Source: Tetragonia tetragonoides
Lineage: Eukaryota; Streptophyta; Magnoliopsida; Caryophyllales; Aizoaceae
Assembly (NCBI GenBank): GCA_038025085.1
Contig: CM076149.1
Span: forward strand, 42,931,001-42,995,000
DNA length: 64,000 nucleotides
Direction of reading: 5' to 3'
Within the stretch, counting starts at the first letter, position 1, and each line of letters starts with the position of its first letter. This document shows, piece by piece, positions 40,901 to 52,287 of the stretch. The position numbers and the translations under genes were made by a program. The notes under the pieces are model-generated. The model was not told where the DNA came from and did not search any database. It worked only from the letters and a program-made list of their open reading frames with translations.

Positions 40901-42421
40901 GTTCAGTTTCCGCTGAAATCAAGGAGCCTTTGCCTAGGTTGGGCCATAGGATCTGAAAAGGATGTTGATTCTAATGCATTCTAGTCTAAGAGGTTTGGTC
41001 TTCCAGCTCGTGCTACTAGAGTATTTTATAAGTCTTCAGTTTCACTCAAAGAATTTGAGCGACTTGCCTAACACTTATACAAGGCAAAGTTTTCAAACCA
41101 TCACCAAAAAGGTTCAAGCCCTGTACACTGGTGTGGTTAAATCGCATTGCCTACAATGGGTATGGCTTTTTAATACAACATATTATCATCCAGCTTGCCT
41201 GAACTCACTAATACAACAACATCCAGTGTGATCCCTCCATAGGAAGAATCCTGAGTTCAGTGTGAAACTCCTTACTCTTCTTCACTCCTAAAGCATAAAC
41301 TATCTTGAGCCCAGTTCCCCATCACTTTTAACATATTGAGAATCTAGTATCATGACTCAAGCTGTAGTGAATACATGGGCTATCACAGTGCACTGAACAA
41401 TGCAATCAAACCATAAAAAAGTCTTAAGAATGTAATTGTGCTCGACAAATAGATATCACAGAATTAAAGCCAACCCCATTCTTATGAATGTGTCAGAGAC
41501 TAAGAGTGTTGATAAAAAGTTATATCTGATTCATGGAAAAAATAAATGCCAGCGCTAGAGCTACCTCTGATGACAAACTGGATTGATTCTCCTTGGCCAA
41601 AATATTGTTCAGAATACCAGGGAATTCAATACCAGTTCTGGGCTCAACTGTATGTCTGACCCAACTTAAATCAGGAAATGAGCGGCCAACACAACCCTGA
41701 TGCTCAAGATTACATGGCCTTTGATCCAATGATCCCAGGATTCGTAAATCAGCACCCTCGGGTGGTATAGCTAGCAAGTTTGAAGTTCTGATCATCATCA
41801 GCAATAAAATGAAAATTAACACAAAATTAAGACTTCATCACACTTCATGCATGATTTCAAGGAAACGTATTGAGGAATGATCACATGGACAAGTAAATAG
41901 GGAATCACTTACAAGTCACCAATTGGTGGTATAAGAGCTGCAGCCAGTGAGAGCACAGAAACTGGTTGAAAGTTATCAGCTCTTGTAAACACATGTTTCA
42001 GAAAGAAAGTTGAAATCTTACGGCAAAACAATGGGGCGAACGATTGATGTTGGGATCTTGGACATGATCCAAATCCCATGAGATTAAGTTTAGCAGAGGT
42101 GACACACTTGACTTGTCTGAAAGGACTGGAGTTTGTTGGTTTTGAAACATGAGTGTCAGGTAATGTGGTTTTTATATTGGATGCACCAGAAAACCAAAAG
42201 ATGAAAGCTCCAGCAAGCTTTGAAATGCAGGTAAAAGATTGACGCAAAGCTAGGGTTTCAGGGTCAAAAATGTGTCTAGAATGATGGAGAGAAGTGTCGA
42301 AAACTGAAGTGATGTTTGACAGTAGTTGAACTCCAAAGCTAGTTGATATGAGGTGATCAGTAGGTAGCAAAAATGGTTCACCCCCATCAAGATCTATGAA
42401 GAAGAACCAATGGTTCTTCAT
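34972..42421 (-). CDS. FAP2: Chalcone-isomerase-fold fatty-acid-binding protein, FAP2 type
   Basis: Ten exons close in frame to 428 residues: 42421-41913, 41787-41565, 38606-38531, 38395-38293, 37350-37282, 36518-36482, 36399-36325, 36243-36192, 36096-36052 and 35069-34972. The N-terminal 200 residues, starting MKNHWFFFIDLDGG, form the family-specific extension with a hydrophobic GAFIFWFSGAS segment. The CHI fold starts at ILVGTGSRTMTI and runs through KVYAFGFYVHPYS, DIGMTVRVVVNCNGMKI, TFGSYFSKDIPLPAGTIIDF, SKELCRAFFDMYIG and EEIGRNVASIVRRC. Arabidopsis FAP1-3 are plastid CHI-fold proteins that bind fatty acids rather than isomerise chalcone; FAP2 is the relative with this long N-terminus. 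I infer the same role and no flavonoid catalysis. Intron 2 is about 3 kb and holds LINE debris; the other introns are ordinary. All borders obey GT/AG. Confidence 0.92.
35520..35780 (+). mobile_element. LINE 3' fragment in FAP2 intron 9
   Basis: The stretch gtgtattttgcatcgctttg, followed by a ggtgcctctggagagg block and an octanucleotide T-run, matches the tail of the minus-strand LINE piece near 58050-58020. It then ends in 'ggacatcttgtcctc...' 3'UTR-like DNA. Only the 3' end is present. Confidence 0.5.
38936..39420 (-). mobile_element. LINE fragment in FAP2 intron 2, minus strand
   Basis: Frames of the minus strand contain EELSSLLSVLE, NGDSWVWVGDSSGVFS and, after a frame change, WKSKIPLKV. 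These are the segments that precede the zinc-binding RVT domain in plant LINEs. It is short, frameshifted and non-functional. Confidence 0.65.
40240..40700 (+). mobile_element. LINE fragment in FAP2 intron 2, plus strand
   Basis: The plus strand reads VLWCIWLERNAKVF (about 40430-40470), the Trp-x-x-Trp-x-Glu-Arg-Asn-x-Lys-x-Phe hallmark at the C-terminus of plant LINE ORF2. A 3'UTR follows, with a ctaaaaaaagaaaag tail near 40680-40695. It faces the piece at 38936-39420, so the two are separate insertions or an inverted pair. Confidence 0.65.
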
Positions 42422-43410
42422 CCGGCTTTGGTCGTTTTGTGGCTTCCAACTTGGTGCAACCTCCTCAAAGCAATGGCTTGGCAGCTAAAAATCCTATAGA
42501 CACAAATGAAAAGAAAGGTAGCAATGTAAGAGGTGATAGTGTTGGGCATAAAAACATAGGCATAGATTACATACATTAGAAAGACAAGCAAGGCAAGGGA
42601 GATATCTATCAAGTTTCATCTGTTTTTCCCTGTCTTCATTTCCCAAACCAAAAAGATTAAGGCAGGATTAGTTGCTGGGTTGAGAATGTAAGTTAACACC
42701 AGCAAGTTAATTAAATTTGAAAATATTGTGAGATGTGAGAAAGATATTTGATTTTCACAAGTGACGCATAATAAATTTAAGGAAATACTAGTACTTAATA
42801 ATTAGAGACAAATGCAAAGAAATTGCACAAGAAAATGCACAAGAAATTGCATAAGTAATTGGTAAAAGCATGATAATTTCTATCAAAAAAAAAAAAAAGC
42901 ATGATAATTAATATAGAGACAGTCGGGAAATTTAGGAAAAATAAAAAGAGAGGCAGCATCATACCAAACTTTAGGTGTGATTACAAATTACAAGAGACTA
43001 GTCCGTGGAATGTACAAGAACAAATTTGGTATTGTATATAATTATAAGATTAATCAAGTGAGAGATAAAAATTAGAGTTAAAGAAAGAATTGCGACGCAA
43101 AAGAAGAGACGAACCTGGAAGGAATATGGTATTGATATAGGTAATTCTGGAAAGAAGCAGGGGCGCAATGCGATGCGTGGAGAAGTTTTTATTGCTAGGG
43201 TTCAACAGGAGAGAGAGAAGAGAAGAGAGAGAGAAGAGAGAGAGAAGAGGAGAGAGAGAGAGAGAGATCGGAGCTGAATTTGATCGCCGGAGAAGACAGA
43301 AGAAACGGAACGAAGGAATATACGATACTACTGGGGCCTGGTTGGGGTGGCTTTCTCTGTTGTTATTTCTCACGTGCCGCTGCCCATGCCCACGTGTTCT
43401 ATAAAATAGT
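42422..43410 (-). promoter_or_regulatory. 5'UTR, leader intron and promoter of FAP2
   Basis: The minus strand has a donor-like CTTCCAG|gttcg near 43117 after a leader rich in CT (GA on the plus strand, 43208-43266), and acceptor-like ctatag and tttag sites about 70-80 bases before the ATG. A leader intron of about 600 bases is therefore likely. Two CACGTG G-boxes stand 20 bases apart at 43371-43376 and 43391-43396. G-boxes bind bZIP/bHLH factors and often mark light-regulated plastid genes. Confidence 0.5.
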
Positions 43411-44486
43411 TGAGTTACACCTCAACACCCCTTCTCTTTCTTCAATGCCCACTTTCCCCTCTTTGGCATTTATTTTCTCTCTCTTTGTCCTTTTGGGCCG
43501 GATTCACATCCCATTTTGACCCAGTTTAAGGGCTACATTCGGCTTGGTCGGCAACATGTATCACCCGGCCCCATCTCCACATCTATACTTCCTCTTTCAT
43601 CCAACATTTTTTACCAAACAAACAAAACACATCCCATTCTCTCTCTCTCTCTCTCCCCTCATTGTACAACTCTTCAAAGGTTCAAACATGAGGAAACGTA
43701 TCTAATATTCCATGTGCTCAATCATCCACATGTGAAACCAAGTGCTTTGAATGCCAAACATTCAATATGTACTATTCAATATGTCTTGCAAAACATACTA
43801 ACAACTACTCTAAAATTAACCCCCAAAATAATCCGAGAATATTACGGAGCAAACCTAAATATTTTTTAATATGTTGTAAATGATTTGATGAATGAGTCCT
43901 CAATATGTAACTTTTCACTATTGATATCCTTACCCTTTCAGGTTTTCACTATCTATCTATCTATACTAAATATTAAAACTCAGTTTACTATTGCATGTCG
44001 CACTATTTTTGGTGATCTGCTATGAGTCATCGTCTCATTAATTGAATCCATTTTATTTATTTTCAACTAAAAGACCAATAAGAATCGAACACCTACACCT
44101 CAAGGTTATCATACTAATTATATTATCAATTTAATTTGTTAATCTTAAACGCTAGTTAATCTCATTTATCTATCTAGCTATCTGGAAGGGGAGATACCCT
44201 CTATTTACAGTGTAAGTCATCCAAGGACCAAAGGAATAGACACCCCACATCCAAAAAGGTCTACGAACGATGAGTTTGGTAACCGGCGGTATAGGGTAAG
44301 ATTATTAATATTCATAAGTTGATAATTCGATGCTAATAACACTGAGGATATGATTGGATATAAAGTAGTACATATAATGAGACAAGTGATCCAAATTAGA
44401 TATTGATCAGGTATATTTTCTTGTACATACCATTTATTCACGGCCCAATTAATACGATGGTTATTGGTAAATGATAATATTAATTA
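43411..44486. other. Intergenic DNA
   Basis: No gene is supported. Short ctat repeats (near 43950-43965 and 44168-44182) and a ctctctct run (43641-43656) are the only regular features. Confidence 0.5.
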
Positions 44487-44669
44487 GACCCTGTTCTTTT
44501 CGTCGATTCCATGTTGCATTCCGTTCCGTTCCGTTCCGTTCCGTTTCGGGTTGCATTCTGTACTTCATTTTGTCTCACATATTTTTGAATTATCCGCGCC
44601 GCGCCGTTCCGTTCCAATCCGTTCCGTTCCTCACCGTCCCGCACCATTCCGTTGAAGAGAACAGGGGCC
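44487..44669. mobile_element. Small inverted-repeat element with CCGTT pentamers
   Basis: The left end gaccctgttcttttc (44487 on) and the right end, read inversely, ggcccctgttctcttc (from 44669) are close inverted repeats. Between them lie many ccgtt/ttccg pentamers in both halves (44519-44545 and 44604-44630), which can fold back. I see no clear target duplication, so MITE status is likely but not proven. Confidence 0.55.
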
Positions 44670-44893
44670 AAGAGTTCTCAAAACGAATAACAATGAATAA
44701 GGGTGTTCAGTAGGAGTAATTCGTATTCAAGAGTATACATACATATTAAAACAGTAAGCAGGATCGAGAATTTTGAACACGAATCATGTTTCAGCACTTA
44801 CGCAAGCAATTGACGTATTATGAAAGTAAAATAATCATAATTTGATCCTCTAAGCAATTAAAATTTGAATGAGCTAATTCCTTTAGTAGATGG

Positions 44894-45058
44894 TAATAGA
44901 GGAAATTAAATATGTAAAGTATTTATTATTTAGGAAACTGAATTGGTTTAGGTTTTGAACTGAATTGGTTTAGGTTTTGGACTCTATATATCTCTCTATA
45001 TATATGATACATCAGGCTTCCAATTGGAGTGAGTCATTATCTGCAATATTCTCTCATA
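44894..45058 (+). repeat. 5' LTR of the older Copia element
   Basis: 165 bp; contains a doubled gaattggtttaggtttt motif and a ctctatatat TATA-like box. The non-canonical TA...TA ends differ from the usual TG...CA. Confidence 0.88.
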
Positions 45059-45199
45059 TGGTATCAGAGCAGAGATCCCGAGCCTCTCTATTTTTTTTAT
45101 TTAAAAAAAAAAAAAAAAAAAGAAACACGAAAACCCCAAATCTGATCAAAGTCACGAAAACAAATCCAAAATCAATTTGGTTTCTTTGCTTCGTGATCT

Positions 45200-48100
45200 A
45201 TGTCGACGCCAGAACCTTCGTCCCCAACCCCATCGTCACCGACTTCATCGTCTCAGCCCCACCCCACTTCGCCAATCGGTACCACCACCACCATCACCAT
45301 CCCTCAATCAATCGTCACCACCCCGAGCTCTTCCTCTCGGAGTTTTTCTCGGCCGATCGCCACCACAACCACCATCACCGTACCTCAATCAATCGCCACC
45401 ACCCTTCAGTCGGTGACTTCGCCGATCTCGGTCTCTCTTGACCACCTCTCACCGGCGTCGTCCATGGTCACGAATTCCGCTGCCACCCAGGGGTTTCTCT
45501 TTCCTCCTCCACCTAATTTTGGGCTCACTCAGCCACAGCCCTACTCGACCGTGTCTTGGCCACCGTCTCAGCCGTCCATACCCCCGCAATTCCATCTCCA
45601 TCGATCGACTGCGGGTGCTCCTGAGCCCCTGTCTCTTGCTCACGGCGGTCTGCAGCACATCAATTCGGGTCCTTTTGGCCCGAGCTCTTCTTATGGTGGA
45701 GGGGCGGGCTACTTTCAAGGCCCCTTTGCTCCCAATGTCACCAATTTGGTGACTACTCGACTTGGCTCCGTCGATGATTTTTTGCCTTGGCATACTCAGT
45801 TCCGTTCGCTTTTGACGTCACAACGTCTTCTTGGCTTCATTGATGGTACTATCCCTCCTCCTCAACAGGTTATTTTTGATCAATTTGGTTTAGCTCATGA
45901 AAATCCTAGTTACACTTCTTGGCTTCAAACTGATCAACATATACGTACTTGGTTGCTTGCTACTATTACTAGTAATGTGTTGATTGATGTTCATAACTTG
46001 CCTCATTCCTTTCAAATATGGACTCGCCTTGCCAATAAATTTAACAATGCTAGTCGGGCTAGGTCCATTGAATTGAAACGATCTTTGACTACTTTAAAGA
46101 AAGGGGATACTGAGGTTATGGATGATTATTTACGTCGGATTAAAATTATTGCTGATCGACTTGCTTCTATTAATAATCCGGCGTCTGATGGTGAGTTAGT
46201 TGAGAATACAATTTTTGGTCTTGATCGTGCTTATCATCCGTTTATCAATTCTATATCTCAATTTTTGGACACAATCAACTTTGATGATCTTGGTAATCGC
46301 CTGCTTCTTCATGAGACTATTCTCAAAAGAATGGAAGCTAGTGACGCTGCGGAGGTTACTCACCAAGCTTTCGCCTCTACTGTTGTCACTAGCACCGGTG
46401 GTGCTTCGTCCTCTTCTGGGGGCGTGCCATCACAATCTGGGCAGCGCAGCAAGCAACAATACTGGAATCAAGGCAACCGTCGGAATAATAACCACCGAAA
46501 CAACCGCGGGGGGCGCGGTAATCTGGGTAGTGGTCAGCACAATCGAGGGCAATCCCGGTCTTCCTCCACTGGTCAACAGCACCGTACTAACCAGAGTGCA
46601 GTGGGTAATGTCTCTTCGTCCTCTAGTTCCTTGCGTAGTATTTTACCTACTCCTACTAATGTTTCATGTGCAGGTAATTTATCCTCTTCGGGAGCTAATG
46701 CCTCTAACCCACATATTGTCTGTCAAATATGCTTTTCTCCTGGCCATGGAGGGGCCAATTGTCCTGACCGTTATGCAGGGACTTCTTCCACTCCTGCTTA
46801 CGCTGCAATGGATGTAGGGAATATGACCAATCCCACATGGTATGCTGATTCTGCAACAGCTTCTCATATGACCCCGTCAGAAGGTATAATTTCTCCGTTA
46901 AAACCTTACACTGGATTGAATCGTGTTCAAGTTGGTCATGGTAATTTATTGTCCATTAAAGGTGTTGGTCAAACAACATTAAAAACCTCTGCCAGGCCTC
47001 TTCTTTTGAAATCTGTTTATCATGTTCCTCAATTGAAACATAATTTACTTTCTGTGAAGCGTCTGTGTGTTGATAATGCTTGTCATGTGAAGTTTAATGA
47101 GTCTGTTGTTTCTATTACGGACAATAAGACGGGGACAGTTCTTCTGCGTGGCAAGTTCGAGTGGTGTCTATCTCATTGGGTCCTCTATTGCTGTTGTCGA
47201 GTCAACCCCTGCGTTCGTAGCTACTAGAGAGTCCGGGGATCTATGGCATCGTCGTTTAGGTCATACTAGTAATAGGACTATTGATAAATTAAGGAGTGCA
47301 AAACTTTTACCTTCTGTTTCAAAGTTTGGTGACAATTGTGTCTCTTGTCGGATTGGGAAATCTCACCGTTTACCGTTTACTGGTGCGGATCATTGTTATG
47401 ATTCTCCCTTATATTTGATACATTCTGATGTTTGGCAATCACCTGTTTTATCTAATTTGGGTTATAAATATTATGTCTCGTTTATTGATGATTTTTCTCG
47501 ATTTACGTGGATTTACCCCATGAAGTGAAAATCCGAAGTTTTTGGTCATTTTTTGAATTTTCAAAAATTGGTTGAAAATTTATTTAATTGCCGTATTAAA
47601 ATGTATCAAAGTGACGGTGGTCGTGAATTTGATAATAGTCCCCATAAACAACATTTATTGGATTGTGGTATTTATTTTTGGAAATCGTGTCCTGACACAC
47701 AAGCTCAAAATGGAGTTGCCGAACGGAAACATCATCTTATTGAGCTGGTTCGCACCTCCCTCATTGAGGCTCGCATGCCAGCTCAATTTTGGGTTGACGC
47801 TGCTTATACGGCAACTTATATTGTTAATCGCCTTCCTTCTCCTGTCTTAGGCGGTGTCTCGCTGTTTGAAAAATTGTTTCATAAACCTCCCGACTATGAT
47901 TTTCTTCGAGTCTTTGGTTGTGAGTGTTTTCCTAATTTTTCTGCACAACCTTCGAATAAATTGCATCCTCGATCCCGTCAATGTGTTTTTTTGGGCTATG
48001 CGCCTCATTATAAAGGTTATCGTTGTTTTGACCCTTTGTCTGGTAAAGTATTTGTGAGTCGTCATGTTCGTTTTCATGAATCTAAGTTCCTGTATCCTGA

Positions 48101-50305
48101 TCTTGTTGTCAATGCTCCTCCCTCTCTTAAGTCCTATGATGCTGATCCCCCGACTCTCGATGCCCCATGGTCCTTACCCGTTACTCAGGAATTGTTGGCC
48201 GCTGACACGGCTCCTTCGTCGCCCCCTGTCTGCATGCTGCCACCAGTAGTCGTATCTCCCGTTGTGTCTGCGTTTGTCCCCGATTTGTCTCCGTCTTCCC
48301 AAGTCAGGTCTCCACTTGTGTGTGATGAGGTTCCTGTAGCCACCGTACAGCCCCCTGTTGTGTCTACTCGTAATGACACACCCCCTGTGGTGTCATCATC
48401 TCTCACCCCTGTCTCATCCCCTAGCGACTTTGTCTCAAGCCCAACTTGTGTTTTCATGTCTCCTGTGTCTCATCAGCCCCCGACCAGAGTTGTGTTCAGT
48501 CCGTCTACTGTGCGCGTCTCCCCTGCTCCGAGTCCTCTTGTTTGTTCTCCTTCCATTGTTATGCTCGCTGAGTCACCCTCCCCTACTCATGAGCTATCTA
48601 GCTCTCCACTCAGGAGTTCCACATCTCTGTCACTTGTTCCTGCGTCGTGTCCACCTCCCGTGGTTTCCACGCAAGCAACATATATGCACACACGTTCTAA
48701 ATCTGGTATTGTCAAACCTCGTGTCTTGATGTCTCTTAGTTCTGTGTCTAAAATTGTGGAACCTCGTAATTTTAAAGAAGCTATGACAGATGACAGATGG
48801 AAACAGGCTATGGCAGAGGAATTTAATGCATTTATTACGACCAATACTTGGGACTTGGTACCTTTTGACAGAACAAAGAATTTGGTTCGGTGTAAGTGGG
48901 TTTACAAAACTAAATATAACTCTGACGGGACTGTTGAGAGGTTGAAAGCACGTTTGGTTGCATGTGGGAATGGTCAGAAGCCTGGCATTGATTTCCATGA
49001 GACTTTTAGCCCTGTTGTTAAACCTGCCACTATTAGAATTGTTCTTTCCCTTGCTTTAACATGTGATTGGACAATCCGTCAACTAGACGTTAAGAATGCT
49101 TTTCTACATGGGTATTTGCAAGAGGAGGTCTATATGACCCAAGCCCCTGGTTTTGTTGATCCTCAATTCCCTAGTCATGTGTGTCGGCTCAAAAAGTCGA
49201 TATATGGTCTTAAACAGGCACCTCGGGCTTGGTTTCAACGTTTTAGCAGTTTTTTTTTGTCTCATGGATTTATTTGCAGCGTGTCTGGTTCCTCCATGTT
49301 TATCTGTCGTTCGGGTCCTTCTGTTATTATTTTGCTTCTTTATGTCGACGATATAATACTAACAGGAAGTGACCCCACTCTCGTTCACAATCTCATTACA
49401 TTACTTTCCACCACATTCGCCATGAAGGATCTTGGAGATCTTCACTATTTCCTTGGTATTCAGGTAGTGCGTACTCCCTTAGGCATTTCCCTAACCCAAC
49501 AGAAATATGTTCAGGACTTGTTGACCAAGTTTCACTTACATACGGTTAAATCTGTGCGCACCCCTCTAGTATCTCGTACGCATTATCTCTTGCAGATGGT
49601 GAATTACTTGCAGATCCTTCTACGTATCGGAGTATGGTAGGTGCTTTGCAATATGTAACTATGACGAGGCCTGATATTGCTTTTTCTGTCAATCTGGTTT
49701 GTCAATTTATGCATGCTCCTCGTACTACTCACATGCGTGCTGTTCAGCACATTTTCAGATATTTGCAGGGCACTAGTGACCATGGCTTGTTTTTCCGCAA
49801 GTCTACTTCTCCAAGTCTTGTGGTGGCGTATTCTGATGCAGATTGGGCAGGATGTCCAGACAGTTCTCGTTCCACGACTGGGTATGCTATATTTCTTGGA
49901 AATAATCTTGTTTCCTGGCGTAGTAAGAAACAGCCTACAGTTTCCAAATCCTCTACTGAAGCAGAGTATCGGGCAATTGCGTATGCGGTTGCTGACACTA
50001 CTTGGGTTCGTCAGCTTCTTGCTGAGATTGGTCTTGTTCTTCGTCAACCGGTTCGTCTTCTGTGTGACAACATCAGTGCTACATACTTAACGGCGAATCC
50101 TGTCCTTCATGATCGTTCCAAGCATGTCAAGGTAGATTATCATTTTGTTGGTGAGCGTGTTGCTCATGGTGATCTGGTAGTTCGCTATATTCCTACAAGA
50201 TTTCAGCTTGCCGATATTTTGACCAAGGTCCTTCCGTCTCCGCAGTTCCATTTTCTTAAGTCTAATCTGTTCGTGCGTCCCCCCGATCAGCTTGAGGGAG
50301 CGTAA
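45200..50305 (+). pseudogene. Copia gag-pol (RE1-like), interrupted
   Basis: Segments in order: gag with a Ser/Thr/Pro-rich start and a UBN2-type core; CCHC knuckle CQICFSPGHGGANC (about 46720); protease region WYADSATASHMT where the usual Asp-Ser-Gly reads Asp-Ser-Ala; GAG-pre-integrase LWHRRLGH; integrase with DDFSRF and SDGGREF; reverse transcriptase with YVDDI (about 49345); RNase H with SDADWAG. Breaks: a frame change near 47150 between protease and integrase, an in-frame TGA at 47526-47528 inside the integrase, and a second frame change near 49600-49640 between reverse transcriptase and RNase H. It cannot be autonomous. The 3' LTR follows the stop directly. Confidence 0.93.
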
Positions 50306-50467
50306 TAGAGGAAATTAAATATGTAAAGTATTTATTATTTAGGAAACTGAATCGGTTTAGGTTTTGAACTGAATCGGTTTAGGTTTTGGACTCTGTATAT
50401 CTCTCTATATATATGATACGTCAGGCTACCAGTTGGAGTGAGCCATTATCTGTAATATTCTCTTATA
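50303..50467 (+). repeat. 3' LTR of the older Copia element
   Basis: 165 bp, collinear with the 5' copy without indels; nine substitutions, mostly transitions (C/T, A/G), as expected from methylated-cytosine decay. Confidence 0.88.
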
Positions 50468-50472
50468 GGTGG

Positions 50473-51369
50473 CACTAATACGTACTAACTCATTACTCAT
50501 TAGCGCTTCAAGTTATATATGTACTCCTGTTAACATGTACTACAGTAGCAGACTAACCATATGAAATGAGACAGAAAAGAAGGGAAAGCCCACAGTAGCA
50601 AAGTAGTTATATAAATTCCTTAAACTCCGTAATTATTGATTACTTAAACCAACAATAATCAGATCTCTCTCTCTCTCTGTGTTTAGTTAATGGACAAATC
50701 ATTTTTAAAGGATTCAGAATATAAAGTCGGCCAAAGGGAGAGCGTGATTTCTGGGACGTCCTTATTGAAAAATAAACATAGAAAACTGTAGAAAAGTGAA
50801 TCTATGGAAATCTACATAAAAGTAAAACAGTAGAAATCTTATCACTTTCACTTGTTTGGTTTATCAGTTTACATGTAGAAATTTAGGAAATTTACATCAT
50901 TTTCTTTTGTTTGGTTGGTTATTGTAGAAATATATGGTAGAATAAAGGCTTTCTTTTTAGATTTTCTCATATTTTCATAGATTTTCCATCGATTTTGAGG
51001 GGAAAACTATGGAAATCTAATTGGGCAAATTATAACTAGGAGATTTCCACAGATTTTTACACTTTTAATTTTCCATAGTTTTCCTTACTAACAACCAAAC
51101 AAAGCAAATATAAAGATTTTATAGTTTTCTCTAGTTTTACTTCATTTTGCTCATTAATCTGAAATTCTCAAACACACTGATAAAGTATAGTACTGGTATA
51201 ATATACTCTTCTTTGGGAGCAGAGCAGATAACGACACGAAATCTGAGATTTCATGTTTTGTTCAATACATGACTTTGTATGTAGGTAGTAGTCGTACTCC
51301 ATTGGTTATGGTTTCATTGAGTCGCCTTTGGGATGAACATAATACATGTCATTAGATCGAATTAGTGCG

Positions 51370-51410
<41 letters not shown>

Positions 51411-51905
51411 TCAACTGTCAGCATTTAGTATTCCTAAACACATGCCCCAATATCACTTTGTCTTTCACTCCAACTTAATTAGATCCTCTCTATAATCAAA
51501 TATGACAATTGGAATAGCTAGTATTCTACAGTCTGCCCAAGGCATATGGCTAAGTAGCTAGCAAAGTACGGATCTATAAAGGTAACACTGATTGACGTAG
51601 TGTACATCTCGTGACTGACCTCTTCCATGAGAATAAGGACCCAAGACATGGTTTATGGTAGGCGCAGAGGGAGCGTCATCCCTTTTTTTTACTAATTGAT
51701 CCATAGAAGACTAGATATGTTAAAAAAAAAAAAAAAAAAAAAAAAAGGGTAAAGAAAACAGGGTGTATTATGCATAGTCATAGAATAGATTAGCTTTTTA
51801 TTGAGGAGAATAGATTAGCTTTACTTAGAAGGCAACACAAAGTCCACAATCCCACATAAATAAGTGAAGAAATGGCGTGATTAGTAGGAGTAAATAGTAA
51901 CTAAT
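50473..51905. other. Intergenic DNA with simple repeats
   Basis: It holds a tctctc run (about 50662-50677), a region near 50840-51120 with repeated gtagaaat/ttccatag motifs in both orientations that looks like a decayed fold-back element, an AT microsatellite (about 51375-51409) and a 25-base A-run (51722-51746). No gene is seen. Confidence 0.55.
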
Positions 51906-51910
51906 CAATC

Positions 51911-51919
51911 TATATAAAA
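51911..51919 (+). promoter_or_regulatory. TATA box of the BTB gene
   Basis: tatataaaa is a near-consensus plant TATA box on the plus strand. It lies about 375 bases before the start codon, giving a leader of about 340 bases that includes a gagagagag tract near 52228. Confidence 0.55.
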
Positions 51920-52287
51920 GGGAAGTAAGGTATTGGGTTGGGGCAGGCAGAGCGGAAGGTGGAAAAAGGGAAGAGGGCAGAAAAAAGAAAGAGTCAACAG
52001 AGATTAGCATTGAAATTCTTTTGTGTTTTTCTCAGTTCTCCCTCGCTACCAAATCTCCCCCTTTTTTTTCTTTAAATAAACTAAAAAGACTTGTCCATCC
52101 CAAGACCAAAAAGAAACTTGTCTGTTTGTTGCTTCCATTTTCATACTACTTACTTCCTTCCATTTATAAAATTCTTGTTGACATTCTGTCCCACCAAAAA
52201 TCATTCATTCTGATTTCTGACTTGAGGAGAGAGAGAGAGTCTAGTAATCTCCATTTCAATCAATAATTGCGGCCTTCCATTGTGTTT

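Larger units (their letters stand above)
44894..50467 (+). mobile_element. Older Copia element with very short LTRs
   Basis: Two 165-bp LTRs (44894-45058 and 50303-50467) begin TAATAGAGG and end TCTYATA. The flanks gatgg (44889-44893) and ggtgg (50468-50472) are a 5-bp target duplication with one change. A perfect tRNA-Met primer site TGGTATCAGAGC (45059-45070) abuts the 5' LTR, and a purine tract gagggagcg precedes the 3' LTR. By eye the LTRs differ at nine of 165 positions, about 5.5 per cent, so it is several-fold older than the element at 15968. Confidence 0.93.

Noticed and set aside
34972..42421. Calling this gene a catalytic chalcone isomerase
   Set aside because: The long N-terminal extension and overall pattern fit the non-catalytic FAP branch of the CHI fold, so a flavonoid enzyme name would be wrong.
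42418..42612. 64-codon hydrophobic minus-strand frame before FAP2
   Set aside because: It overlaps the FAP2 leader and ends exactly at its start codon region; an ordinary FAP2 5'UTR/intron explains it.
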